Origin: Ventricola sp051883735
Lineage (GTDB): Bacteria; Bacillota; Clostridia; Christensenellales; Aristaeellaceae
Assembly: GCA_051883735.1 (NCBI GenBank)
Contig: JBJEUH010000066.1
Span: 1-5,732 of the forward strand
Direction: 5' to 3'
Length of the DNA stretch: 5,732 bases
Shown: piece after piece, positions 1 to 5,732 of the stretch
Position numbering within the stretch: the first letter of the stretch is position 1
How the letters are laid out: each line of letters opens with the position of its first letter
Made by a program: the position numbers and the translations under genes
The notes under the pieces: model-generated
Seen by the model: the letters and a program-made list of their open reading frames with translations, nothing else
The model's database searches: none
What the model was told of the DNA's origin: nothing

Positions 1-5
1 CCCGC

Positions 6-26
6 CTGAGGGATTTCATCCCTCAG
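6..26. repeat. Perfect 9-bp hairpin at the left edge
   Basis: CTGAGGGAT (6-14) and ATCCCTCAG (18-26) form a perfect inverted repeat with a three-base loop. It is about 70 bases beyond the esterase stop. Neither side has a T-run inside the window, so it is not a standard intrinsic terminator, although an arrangement continuing outside the window cannot be excluded. It could be an mRNA 3'-end stabiliser or part of a dispersed intergenic repeat. The rest of 1-96 shows only a 10-bp palindrome (CGCTTAAGCG, 67-76) and no gene. Confidence 0.55.
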
Positions 27-96
27 ACTCCCTTCTTCGCTTCGCGCGTTCTATCGCCGCTTCATTCGCTTAAGCGCCCTTTTGCGCAGCATCGTG

Positions 97-870
97 TCAG
101 CCGTCGCACCACAGGAAGTTCATGAACATCGGCACCTGCTTTTCCCAGTCCGCCTCGCAGTGTCGTCCGCCCGGCTGACCGTAGATGCGCGTGCGCGCAC
201 CCTTTTCATTCAGACGCGCAGCCAGCTCGCCGTTGCGCGCGGCCATGGTGTCGTTGGTGTCCTGGCGCGGATACATCTTGGAGCCGCCGCCCTCCTCCGT
301 GCCCCAGGAGAGGTACACGCGGGTATCGGGCGAAATGTCCGCCTCCGCGATGTCCCTGCGGAAATCCTCCATGCACGGGCCGGTGGTGCTCGACAGGCAC
401 GCTGCCTTGGAGAACCAGGTGTTGTAGCGGATGACCGCGTACAGGCTCATCAGGCCGCCCATGCTGGAGCCGCCGATGGCCGTGCACTCGCGAAACGGCA
501 TCGTGCGGTATTCCCGGTCGATCATGGGCTTGAGCTCGTCAAGCATCCAGCGAATCGTCGCGTCGCCCGTGCCCCTGATCTCGCCGAGGAAGCCCTTCGT
601 GAAGTGATACGGGCAGTATTCCACCAGTCGATTGGTCATCGAGCAGGTCACGCCCACGACGATCAGCTTCTTGCCCCAATGCTCCAGAAACTCCCTGAGG
701 CCCCAGCTCTTGCCGTAGGTCGCGTCCGCGTCGAAGAACAGGTTGTGCCCGTCAAAGAAGTACATCACCGGATAGCGCTCGCCGCTCATCCCGTAATCGT
801 CCGGCAGGTAGATATGCAGCGTCCGCATCTCGTCTGCGGGCGTAAAGAGGATCTCTCGCTTCTCAATCAT
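97..870 (-). CDS. Alpha/beta-hydrolase esterase (putative esterase, EstD/FrmB-like fold)
   Basis: The 257-residue protein is a serine hydrolase of the 'putative esterase' type (Pfam family PF00756 by pattern). It opens with the beta-strand region HIYLPDDYGMSGERYPVMYFFDGHNLF, followed by KSWGLREFLEHW. The nucleophile elbow is GSSMGG with Ser136. The acid residue probably lies in YLSWGTEEGG (Glu192 or Glu193), and the catalytic His237 is in GGRHCEADW. There is no signal peptide or membrane segment, so it is cytoplasmic. It should hydrolyse an ester or thioester of a small acyl or sugar compound; the substrate cannot be told from the sequence. The ATG at 870 is chosen because GGAG (880-883) precedes it by nine bases. 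A longer reading to 948 would run through the predicted promoter and leader hairpin, and its extra residues do not look like the family. It has its own predicted promoter and appears functionally unrelated to the repair genes upstream. Confidence 0.92.
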   Translation of the reverse strand: MIEKREILFTPADEMRTLHIYLPDDYGMSGERYPVMYFFDGHNLFFDADATYGKSWGLREFLEHWGKKLIVVGVTCSMTNRLVEYCPYHFTKGFLGEIRGTGDATIRWMLDELKPMIDREYRTMPFRECTAIGGSSMGGLMSLYAVIRYNTWFSKAACLSSTTGPCMEDFRRDIAEADISPDTRVYLSWGTEEGGGSKMYPRQDTNDTMAARNGELAARLNEKGARTRIYGQPGGRHCEADWEKQVPMFMNFLWCDG

Positions 871-889
871 CTCATCGTTCTCCGTTTCC

Positions 890-907
890 CCGGGGCCGTG
901 TCCCCGG
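890..907 (-). promoter_or_regulatory. GC hairpin in the esterase leader
   Basis: In the predicted leader CCGGGG (902-907) pairs perfectly with CCCCGG (890-895) across a six-base loop. It lies between the predicted transcription start and the GGAG ribosome site (880-883), six bases upstream of that site. It has no following T-run, so it is not a terminator. It could stabilise the mRNA 5' end or affect ribosome access. No known riboswitch is recognised. Confidence 0.45.
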
Positions 908-919
908 AAGATTCTCCCT

Positions 920-948
920 ATCTTATCACAGCGCGGTGGATTTGGCAA
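920..948 (-). promoter_or_regulatory. Predicted sigma-70/SigA-type promoter of the esterase gene
   Basis: On the minus strand TTGCCA (943-948; five of six bases match the TTGACA consensus) is separated by exactly 17 bases from TAAGAT (920-925; four of six match TATAAT). Transcription would start near 912-914, giving a leader of about 43 bases before the esterase ATG at 870. The stretch around the -10 (TGTGATAAGATAG) is the only clearly AT-richer patch in this intergenic region. Confidence 0.6.
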
Positions 949-960
949 ACCCCAAACCGC
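933..960 (-). other. Imperfect dyad overlapping the -35 of the esterase promoter
   Basis: On the minus strand GCGGTTTGG (952-960) can pair with CCAAA (941-945) and CCGC (933-936), leaving a four-base bulge (937-940) and a six-base loop. It sits 20 bases after the yifB/comM stop and covers the TTGCCA box. It could be an operator, a weak end-of-transcript hairpin for yifB/comM (but without a T-run), or chance in GC-rich DNA. Confidence 0.3.
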
Positions 961-979
961 CCCGCCCGGCGCCGCCGCT

Positions 980-2515
980 TTATCGTCTCCAGTAGTCCTT
1001 ATCGAGATTCCGGTACGCCAGCGCCTCCAGCAGATGCGCCTTCCCGATCCGCTCCTCGCCCGCCAGATCCGCGATCGTCCGCGCCACCTTCTGGATGCGG
1101 CTCACCGCGCGCATGGAGAGATGGTATTTTTCGCAGGCCCGCTCCAGCAGCAGCCGGCAGCCGTCGTCAAGCGCGCAGACCTCGCCGACCTGCCGCGCGG
1201 ACAGCTCCGCGTTGCAGGTCACGCGCGTTCCGCCATAACGCGCCTGCTGGCGCGCTCTGGCCGCCTGTACGCGCGCGCGGATGACGACGGAGGGCTCCTC
1301 CTTCGCGCCCGCCGTGATCTCGCTGACCGGCAGCGCGGAGACCTCCAGCTGCATGTCGATGCGGTCGAGCAGCGGCCCGGAGATGCGCGAGAGATACCGC
1401 TCGATCTCGTGCGGCTTGCAGCGGCATTCCTGCGTTCTGGAGCCGTAATGGCCGCAGGGGCACGGGTTCATCGCGGCGATGAGCATCGCCCGGGCGGGGT
1501 ACTTGGCCTGCGCGCTCACGCGCACGACGCTGACGAAGCCGTCCTCCAGCGGCTGGCGCATCGCCTCCAGCGCCGCGCGCTGATACTCCGGCAGCTCATC
1601 GAGGAACAGCACGCCGCCGTGCGCCAGGCTGATCTCGCCCGGCCTCGCCTTGCTGCCGCCGCCCACCAGCGCGACCGAGCTGACCGTGTGATGCGGCGCG
1701 CGGAACGGGCGCTCGAGCATCAGGCCCTCGCCGGCGCGCAGCGTGCCCGCCGCGCTGTGGATGCGCGTCACCTCCAGTGCCTCCTCGAGCGTCATGTCCG
1801 GCAGAATGCCCGGCAGGCAGCGCGCCATCATCGTCTTGCCGCTGCCCGGCGGGCCGATCATCAGCACGTTGTGGCCGCCCGCCGCAGCGATCTCCAGCGC
1901 GCGCTTGGCGCTCTTCTGGCCGCGCACGTCGGCAAAGTCGTTCGCCGTATGGTGCGCGCGCATCATCTGCGCGTAGGGCACGGTGGTTTCCGGTTCGATG
2001 GGCCGCGTGCCGCGCAGACAGTCGATCGCCTCCTGCAGGTGCGCAACCGGCAGGATCTGCACGCCCTCCACGCAGGCGGCCTCCTTCGCGTTGTCCGCGG
2101 GCAGCAGCAGCCGGCGGACGCCGCAGCCCCGCGCCGCGATCGCCATGGAGAGCGCGCCGCGCACGCTGACCACGCCGCCTGTCAGCGAGAGCTCGCCCAC
2201 CGCAGCGGTGCCTTCCAGCGCCTTGGCGTCGAGCATGCCGCTCGAAGCCAGGATGGCCAGCGCGATGGGCAGATCGTAGGCCGGGCCCTCCTTCTTGATG
2301 TCCGCCGGGGCGAGGTTGACCGTCAGGCGGGCCACCGGGAACGCGAGGCCGCAGGAGGCCATCGCCGCGCGCACGCGCTCGCGGCTCTCCTTCACGGCGG
2401 CGTCCGGCAGGCCGACAAGCTCAAACATCGGCAATCCGTCCGTGCTGAACGCCTCGACCGTCACGCGGTAGCCCTCGATGCCCATCAGGCCCATGCTGTG
2501 CACGCTGGCGAGCAT
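980..2515 (-). CDS. comM: YifB/ComM-family AAA+ ATPase (Mg-chelatase-like)
   Basis: The 511-residue protein has the normal length and complete architecture of the YifB/ComM family. The N-terminal ChlI-like domain (about 1-170) includes VEAFSTDGLPMFELVGLPD and VNLAPADIKKEGPAYDLPIA. The AAA+ core has Walker A GPPGSGKT at 221-228 and Walker B VLFLDE at 302-307. RISGPLLDRID (377-387) holds likely arginine-finger or sensor residues. Four cysteines (352, 354, 364, 366; PCPCGHYG...CRC) form the possible metal-binding motif typical of the family. The C-terminal Mg-chelatase lid domain has NAELSARQV and LSMRAVSRIQKVARTIADL. In Vibrio cholerae ComM is a hexameric helicase that drives branch migration when transformed DNA is integrated. 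The role in Bacillota is less clear, so recombination or transformation is an inference here. It acts on DNA in the cytoplasm and is probably the last gene of the uvrC operon. I found no clear terminator behind it. Confidence 0.95.
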   Translation of the reverse strand: MLASVHSMGLMGIEGYRVTVEAFSTDGLPMFELVGLPDAAVKESRERVRAAMASCGLAFPVARLTVNLAPADIKKEGPAYDLPIALAILASSGMLDAKALEGTAAVGELSLTGGVVSVRGALSMAIAARGCGVRRLLLPADNAKEAACVEGVQILPVAHLQEAIDCLRGTRPIEPETTVPYAQMMRAHHTANDFADVRGQKSAKRALEIAAAGGHNVLMIGPPGSGKTMMARCLPGILPDMTLEEALEVTRIHSAAGTLRAGEGLMLERPFRAPHHTVSSVALVGGGSKARPGEISLAHGGVLFLDELPEYQRAALEAMRQPLEDGFVSVVRVSAQAKYPARAMLIAAMNPCPCGHYGSRTQECRCKPHEIERYLSRISGPLLDRIDMQLEVSALPVSEITAGAKEEPSVVIRARVQAARARQQARYGGTRVTCNAELSARQVGEVCALDDGCRLLLERACEKYHLSMRAVSRIQKVARTIADLAGEERIGKAHLLEALAYRNLDKDYWRR

Positions 2516-2521
2516 ATGCCC

Positions 2522-2528
2522 CCTCCTT
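2522..2528 (-). promoter_or_regulatory. Strong ribosome binding site of yifB/comM
   Basis: AAGGAGG stands six bases before the ATG at 2515, an almost perfect match to the 16S rRNA 3' end. It supports the chosen start and suggests strong independent translation start within the transcript. Confidence 0.85.
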
Positions 2529-2548
2529 CTTTCGTGTGTTCCTCTCTG

Positions 2549-3241
2549 TCACTGCCACGGGACGTAGAACCGTTCCAGGCAGGCAAGCTCTCCCTCCGCA
2601 TTGAACGTTGCCCTCACATTGCGGCAGCCAAAGCCCGGATACCCGCGCTCCTCTTCCGCTTCTTTGATGCGCAGGAACGCCTCCATGCTGTGCCTTGTGG
2701 GGCTTTCCAGCATGTCGCCGTTTTCGGGATTGATCCCGTCCAGAAACAGCGCGTCCTGCGCAACGGCAAAGGGCGCGCTGCCCGCACAGCGCCAGATGAA
2801 ATCGCTGTATCGTCCCGCTTCATAGTCGCCGCTCTCTTCCTTCATCAGCCAGACGGAGCCTTCATCCAGACCACCGTCGTCGCCGAGGAGGAAACCGCCG
2901 TCATCGCCGAGGAAGAAACCATTCGCCATCGGCTGGATTTCCCGAACCACGAGCAGCTCGCCGTCAAGGTTCAGCGCATCGCCGGGCTGCAGGTCTTCCA
3001 CAGCCTCCGCCGAAAAGCGAAGCTTTTCCAGGACGGTCAGCGCCAGCGTGTGATCCGCCTGCTGATATTCCCCGACAAGCACCAGCACCGTTTTGCCCGC
3101 CAGCGCGTCCATGCTCAGCCCGATCGGCTCCGGCTGGATGACCCCGGTCTCCTCCGTAAGGCCCTGCGCCGCCGCGGCTGCGCACAGGCAGAGCATCGCC
3201 GCCATCAACACAAGCATCGCCGTTTTCCTGATTCGTTTCAT
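2549..3241 (-). CDS. Secreted protein of unknown function with an octapeptide repeat
   Basis: The 230-residue product begins MKRIRKTAML, followed by a hydrophobic stretch (residues 9-25) and an Ala-rich end. This looks like a type I signal peptide cut near AAAAAQ (about 25/26). Cys18 and Cys20 do not sit in a good lipobox, so a lipoprotein is less likely. The mature part has a strand-like segment (GKTVLVLVGEY, 49-59) and a basic helix with LEKLRF. A further segment, DLQPGDALNLDGELLVVREI (83-102), reads like a small beta barrel. Next come two tandem copies of an eight-residue unit (GFFLGDDG, GFLLGDDG; 108-123) and a C-terminal half with SDFIWRCAG and ERGYPGFGCRNV. I do not recognise a family. 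The ATG at 3241 is preferred because GGAGG at 3252-3256 precedes it by 10 bases and the protein then starts with its signal peptide. A longer frame to 3286 would bury the signal. It lies 87 bases after the small coiled-coil gene and 33 bases before yifB/comM, probably in one transcript. Confidence 0.82.
   Translation of the reverse strand: MKRIRKTAMLVLMAAMLCLCAAAAAQGLTEETGVIQPEPIGLSMDALAGKTVLVLVGEYQQADHTLALTVLEKLRFSAEAVEDLQPGDALNLDGELLVVREIQPMANGFFLGDDGGFLLGDDGGLDEGSVWLMKEESGDYEAGRYSDFIWRCAGSAPFAVAQDALFLDGINPENGDMLESPTRHSMEAFLRIKEAEEERGYPGFGCRNVRATFNAEGELACLERFYVPWQ
2874..2920 (-). repeat. Two-copy 24-bp in-frame tandem repeat
   Basis: Bases 2874-2896 and 2898-2920 match at 21 of 23 positions with a 24-base period; the differences are at 2879/2903 and 2890/2914. 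On the coding strand each unit encodes Gly-Phe-(Phe/Leu)-Leu-Gly-Asp-Asp-Gly. The unit length is a multiple of three, so copy-number change would keep the frame. The two mismatches suggest the duplication is not brand new. Confidence 0.85.
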
Positions 3242-3328
3242 CGCTTTCCATCCTCCCATCTGCCATACAGGGCGTTGGCCGGCCATGGATTGTTCCCATG
3301 CTCCGGCATCGATTCGCAGACATCCTGC

Positions 3329-3517
3329 TTACAGCAGGTCGTAAAGTCGATAAAGGTCCAGCATCGCCTTGATCTGCATCTTGTCGCCCATCAGCTGGCG
3401 GTAGGTCGCCGATTTCTCGCGGCCCTGCGCCTTGAGTTCCTGCATCTTCGCCTGCGTGTCCGCCAGATGTGCCTGCAGATCGGCCAGCATCCGCTCAAAC
3501 GCTTCAAGTCTGTCCAT
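3329..3517 (-). CDS. Small coiled-coil protein overlapping uvrC, unknown function
   Basis: This 62-residue protein begins with MDRLEAFERMLADLQ and ends in LYRLYDLL before a TAA stop. I do not recognise a named family. The first half (about residues 3-32) is a charged helix with leucines and other hydrophobic residues at heptad-like spacing, so a coiled coil is likely. A short break (GREKSATY) is followed by a second amphipathic helix ending in a Leu/Tyr-rich tail. There is no signal peptide, membrane segment or cysteine, so it is probably a soluble cytoplasmic protein that forms dimers or binds a partner. The ATG at 3517 lies inside the last codons of uvrC (14-base overlap). AAGGAG at 3528-3533 stands 10 bases before it, within uvrC, which suggests coupled translation. 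A longer in-frame start at 3547 would put that site inside the gene and is less likely. The case for reality is the overlap, the ribosome site and the sensible protein composition. Confidence 0.72.
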   Translation of the reverse strand: MDRLEAFERMLADLQAHLADTQAKMQELKAQGREKSATYRQLMGDKMQIKAMLDLYRLYDLL

Positions 3518-5411
3518 CGCCCTGCTTCTCCTTGTGATAGTGCGCATAGATCGCCTTCGCCTGCGCAGGGCCGATGCCCTCGACCTCGCACAATGCCTCC
3601 ACGCTCGCCTCCGCGATCCGCCCCACGGACTTAAAGTGCGTCAGCAGCGCGCGCCTGCGCGTCTTGCCGATGCCCGGAATATCCTCCAGGGACGAGTGGA
3701 TGCTCGCCTTCTGGCGAAGATTCCGGTGATGCGTGATACCGAAGCGGTGCGCCTCGTCGCGGATGCGCTGGATGAGGTGCAGCGCCGGGCTCTTGCGGTC
3801 AAGCAGGATGCTCTCCTCCTGATCTGGCAGGAAGATCTCCTCCAGGCGCTTGGCCAGGCCGAACATCGGGATGTCGTAGCCCGCCTTGTGCATCGCCTCG
3901 CGCGCAAAGCGCAGCTGCTGGGGGCCGCCGTCGATGAGGATCAGGTCCGGCAGATCGGCAAAGCCGGACAGCGGCGGCGCGCCCTCGGGCAGCGTGCCGT
4001 CCGGGTTCAGCCTGCCCGCAAGCGTCAGCGCCTCGCGCTCCTGCCTGGCGCGCAGAAGACGCCGCGTGAGCACCTCGTTCATCGAGGCGAAGTCGTTCGC
4101 GCCCTCGACGGTCTTGATCTTGAAGATGCGGTATTCCTTCCGGGCCGCCGCGCCGTCGATGGCCACCACCATGCTCGCCACGGACTGCTCGCCCTGCGTG
4201 TTGGAGATGTCGTAGCCCTCGATGCGCCGCGGCACGGTGCTCATGCCCACGGCCTGGGCCAGCGCCGCGCAGGCGCCGGTGGTGCGCTCCTTCTGCAGCG
4301 CCAGGTGCGCGTTGCGCTTTTCCAGCGCGTCGTTGGCGTTTTTGAGCGCCAGCTCGATCAGCTTGTGCTTGGTGCCGCGCTGCGGCTCGCGCAGCACGAC
4401 CTTCGCGCCCTTGCGCTGCGTGAGCACGCCGGCGATGTCCTCCGCTTGCTCGGGCAGCTCCATGCACAGCAGCTCGCTGGCGGGCTGTCTGCCGTCGTCG
4501 TAGAACTGCAGGATGAACTGCGCGAGAATCTGCGCGCAGCTCTGGTCGCCCGCGCCCTCCAGCGCGTAGTTTTCCGCGCCGATCATGCGGCCGCCGCGCA
4601 CGAACACGACCTCCACCATCGCGTCGATGTCGTCCGTGCAGCAGGCGAGGATGTCCTGATCGCCGCCGCGCACGTTGATCGCCTTCTGCCGCTCCATCAG
4701 GCTCTGCGCGTCCTTGATCCGGTCGCGGATCTGCGCGGCCTGCTCAAAGCGCATCGCTTTAGCCGCGTCCATCATCTGCGCCTCCAGGCGCTCCATGACC
4801 GCGTCGGATTTTCCGCTGAGGAAATCGATGACCTCCTGCACCACCTCGCCGTACGCCTGCGGCGTGGTCAGGCCCGCGCACGGGGCCAGGCATTCGCCCA
4901 GCTGATGGTGCAGACAGGGCCGCCTGTTCATGCCGGGCCTGATCGCCATGGAGCATGTGCGCAGCGGGAACAGGCCGCGCAGCACGTCCATCACCTCGCG
5001 CACGCCCGTCGCGCCCATGTACGGGCCGAAGTAGCGCGCCTTGTCCTTCTCCACCCGGCGCACCAGCTCCACGCGCGGATAGTCCTGCGTCACGTCGATG
5101 CGCAGGTACGGGTAGTGCTTGTCGTCCTTGAGCAGGATGTTGTACTGCGGCCTGTGCAGCTTGATGAGGTTGCATTCCAGGATCAGCGCCTCGAGGTTCG
5201 TATCGCACAGCACGATGTCAAAGTCGTCGATCCGCGACACCATCGTGCGGACCTTGACCGTGTGATCGCGGTTTTTGTGAAAGTACTGGCTGACGCGGTT
5301 TTTGAGGTTCACCGCCTTGCCGACATAGATGATCCTGCCCTCGCTCTTCATCAGGTAGCAGCCCGGGCAGGTGGGCAGCCGCTCGATTTTCAGTTTCAGC
5401 AGGTCGTTCAT
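3504..5411 (-). CDS. uvrC: UvrC, excinuclease ABC subunit C
   Basis: The 635-residue protein has the usual length and full domain order of UvrC, the nuclease that UvrB recruits to cut damaged DNA on both sides of the lesion in nucleotide excision repair (cytoplasm). The N-terminal GIY-YIG nuclease domain spans about residues 12-95, with PGCYLM, IIYVGKA, Arg39 and a likely catalytic Glu79. Four cysteines (153, 166, 174, 178) have the spacing of the iron-sulfur cluster cysteines reported in E. coli UvrC. The UVR domain that binds UvrB is at about 203-238 (AKAMRFEQAAQIRD). The RNase H-like 5' nuclease domain carries the Asp-Asp-His set: Asp401 (GYDISNTQG), Asp494 (LILIDGGPQQ) and His555 (RDEAHRFGITHHR). 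Two helix-hairpin-helix motifs end the protein (DIPGIGKTRR near 577-587, VEGIGPAQAK near 610-619). No key residue appears lost. It overlaps the next gene by 14 bases and probably heads a four-gene operon. Confidence 0.97.
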   Translation of the reverse strand: MNDLLKLKIERLPTCPGCYLMKSEGRIIYVGKAVNLKNRVSQYFHKNRDHTVKVRTMVSRIDDFDIVLCDTNLEALILECNLIKLHRPQYNILLKDDKHYPYLRIDVTQDYPRVELVRRVEKDKARYFGPYMGATGVREVMDVLRGLFPLRTCSMAIRPGMNRRPCLHHQLGECLAPCAGLTTPQAYGEVVQEVIDFLSGKSDAVMERLEAQMMDAAKAMRFEQAAQIRDRIKDAQSLMERQKAINVRGGDQDILACCTDDIDAMVEVVFVRGGRMIGAENYALEGAGDQSCAQILAQFILQFYDDGRQPASELLCMELPEQAEDIAGVLTQRKGAKVVLREPQRGTKHKLIELALKNANDALEKRNAHLALQKERTTGACAALAQAVGMSTVPRRIEGYDISNTQGEQSVASMVVAIDGAAARKEYRIFKIKTVEGANDFASMNEVLTRRLLRARQEREALTLAGRLNPDGTLPEGAPPLSGFADLPDLILIDGGPQQLRFAREAMHKAGYDIPMFGLAKRLEEIFLPDQEESILLDRKSPALHLIQRIRDEAHRFGITHHRNLRQKASIHSSLEDIPGIGKTRRRALLTHFKSVGRIAEASVEALCEVEGIGPAQAKAIYAHYHKEKQGDGQT

Positions 5412-5417
5412 CTTGCT

Positions 5418-5422
5418 CCTCC
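5418..5422 (-). promoter_or_regulatory. Ribosome binding site that fixes the uvrC start
   Basis: GGAGG lies six bases before the ATG at 5411. A longer in-frame start exists at a TTG (5429), but it would place this site inside the coding region and the start codon inside the terminator T-run. The ATG is therefore preferred. Confidence 0.85.
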
Positions 5423-5427
5423 GGTAC

Positions 5428-5460
5428 AAAAACAGCGGGACGGAACTCCTTCCGCCCCGC
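5428..5460 (-). terminator. Intrinsic terminator after the DUF1292 gene, just before uvrC
   Basis: Read on the minus strand, the arm at 5450-5460 (GCGGGGCGGAA) pairs with the arm at 5435-5445 (TTCCGTCCCGC). This gives an 11-bp stem with one G-U pair and a four-base loop (5446-5449). TGTTTTTG follows immediately, with five T's at 5428-5432. This is the classic form of a Rho-independent terminator. It lies 21 bases after the DUF1292 stop, and its T-run ends 16 bases before the uvrC ATG. It could fully end the upstream transcript or act as a partial terminator that sets uvrC expression. Confidence 0.85.
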
Positions 5461-5481
5461 CAAGCTGTCCTGCGTCAGCGC

Positions 5482-5732
5482 TTACTCTTCATCCTCATCG
5501 TCCTCGTCGTCCTCCTCGCTGAAGCGGGTGCGCACGACGGAGATGAGCTTCTCCATCAGTTCCTCCTCCGGCGGAACGAACTCTTCCATTTCCTCGCCGT
5601 TCTCGTCGGTAAAGCTGTTGATCTTCATGATATAGACCGCATCGTCGTCATCGGCCTGCTCGCCGTCTTCCTTCGCATCGCACAGCGCGGCAAACTCCTC
5701 GCCGTTGTAGAAGAAATAGTCCATCACCTCAA
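5482..5732 (-). CDS. DUF1292-family acidic protein, 5' end cut by window edge
   Basis: This is the C-terminal part of a small acidic protein; 82 residues are visible before the TAA stop. The visible start (EVMDYFFYNGEEFAAL) followed by an acidic loop, then DDAVYIMKINSFTDENGEE and a glutamate-rich end, fits the DUF1292 pattern of a short beta-rich protein found in Bacillota; its function is unknown. The frame stays open to the right edge. The GTG and ATG near the edge are poor starts because the only Shine-Dalgarno-like sequence (GAGG) nearly touches them. Family members usually begin some 20 residues before this conserved segment, so the real start probably lies outside the window. The last eleven residues are all Asp or Glu, so the tail is probably disordered. 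An intrinsic terminator follows 21 bases after the stop. The family call is by pattern recognition and was not tested by a profile search. Confidence 0.75.
   Translation of the reverse strand, partial: EVMDYFFYNGEEFAALCDAKEDGEQADDDDAVYIMKINSFTDENGEEMEEFVPPEEELMEKLISVVRTRFSEEDDEDDEDEE

Noticed and set aside
871..948. Upstream start giving the esterase 26 extra residues
   Set aside because: The extension covers the predicted promoter and leader hairpin, has no good ribosome site and does not resemble the family N-terminus.
82..1284. A 400-residue open frame on the plus strand over the esterase and the end of yifB/comM
   Set aside because: It starts without a convincing ribosome site and crosses two genes and an intergenic region. 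The product turns into a Pro/Arg/Ser-rich string at the end, which is a shadow pattern.
3276..3285. Palindrome TGGCCGGCCA as an operator for the secreted-protein gene
   Set aside because: A 10-bp GC palindrome is easily found by chance here, and I see no -35/-10 pair near it.
1034..3634. An 866-residue open frame on the plus strand
   Set aside because: It runs antisense across yifB/comM, the secreted protein and the small gene. Its product is an Arg/Ala/His/Leu-rich string with no domain, as expected for the complement of GC-rich coding frames, while the minus-strand genes have clear motifs.
5412..5429. TTG start giving uvrC six extra residues (MYRRSK)
   Set aside because: The codons fall in the terminator T-run and the ribosome binding site. 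The ATG at 5411 has ideal GGAGG spacing.
5485..5520. Trinucleotide-like repeat of CTC/GTC/ATC
   Set aside because: It is simply the codon run for the Asp/Glu tail of the DUF1292 protein, not an independent repeat element.
3432..5522. A 696-residue open frame on the plus strand
   Set aside because: It is antisense to uvrC, runs through the terminator and the tail of the DUF1292 gene, and has the same low-information composition. UvrC on the other strand is complete and certain.

Overview
The window is a GC-rich bacterial chromosomal segment. All six supported protein genes lie on the minus strand. Strong AGGAGG-type Shine-Dalgarno sites, a DUF1292-family acidic protein and the style of the esterase all suggest a Bacillota (Firmicutes) genome, most likely a high-GC gut-type member of Clostridia. 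That placement is an inference from protein character only. I see no rRNA, tRNA, CRISPR array, insertion sequence or phage gene.

In the direction of transcription (right to left), the layout starts with the 3' part of a DUF1292-family gene that runs off the right edge (5482-5732). It ends in a clear intrinsic terminator (5428-5460). Next comes uvrC (3504-5411), the nucleotide-excision-repair incision nuclease. Its last 14 bases overlap a 62-residue coiled-coil gene of unknown function (3329-3517). After an 87-base gap comes a 230-residue protein with a signal peptide and no recognised function (2549-3241). A 33-base gap then leads to a YifB/ComM-type AAA+ ATPase with a Mg-chelatase-like domain (980-2515). 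The close spacing makes uvrC, the small gene, the secreted protein and yifB/comM a probable operon. Two of its products act on DNA: UvrC in excision repair, and the ComM-type protein in recombination or transformation.

The last gene is an alpha/beta-hydrolase esterase (97-870). It appears to be a separate transcription unit, with a promoter having a 17-base spacer (920-948) and a short GC-rich hairpin in its leader. The left edge (1-96) holds no gene, only a perfect 9-bp hairpin of unknown role.

Nothing here amounts to a convincing new biological system. The points most worth a second look are the terminator placed so close to uvrC that no promoter fits between them, the small gene overlapping the uvrC stop, the unknown secreted protein lying between two DNA-metabolism genes, and the leader structure of the esterase.
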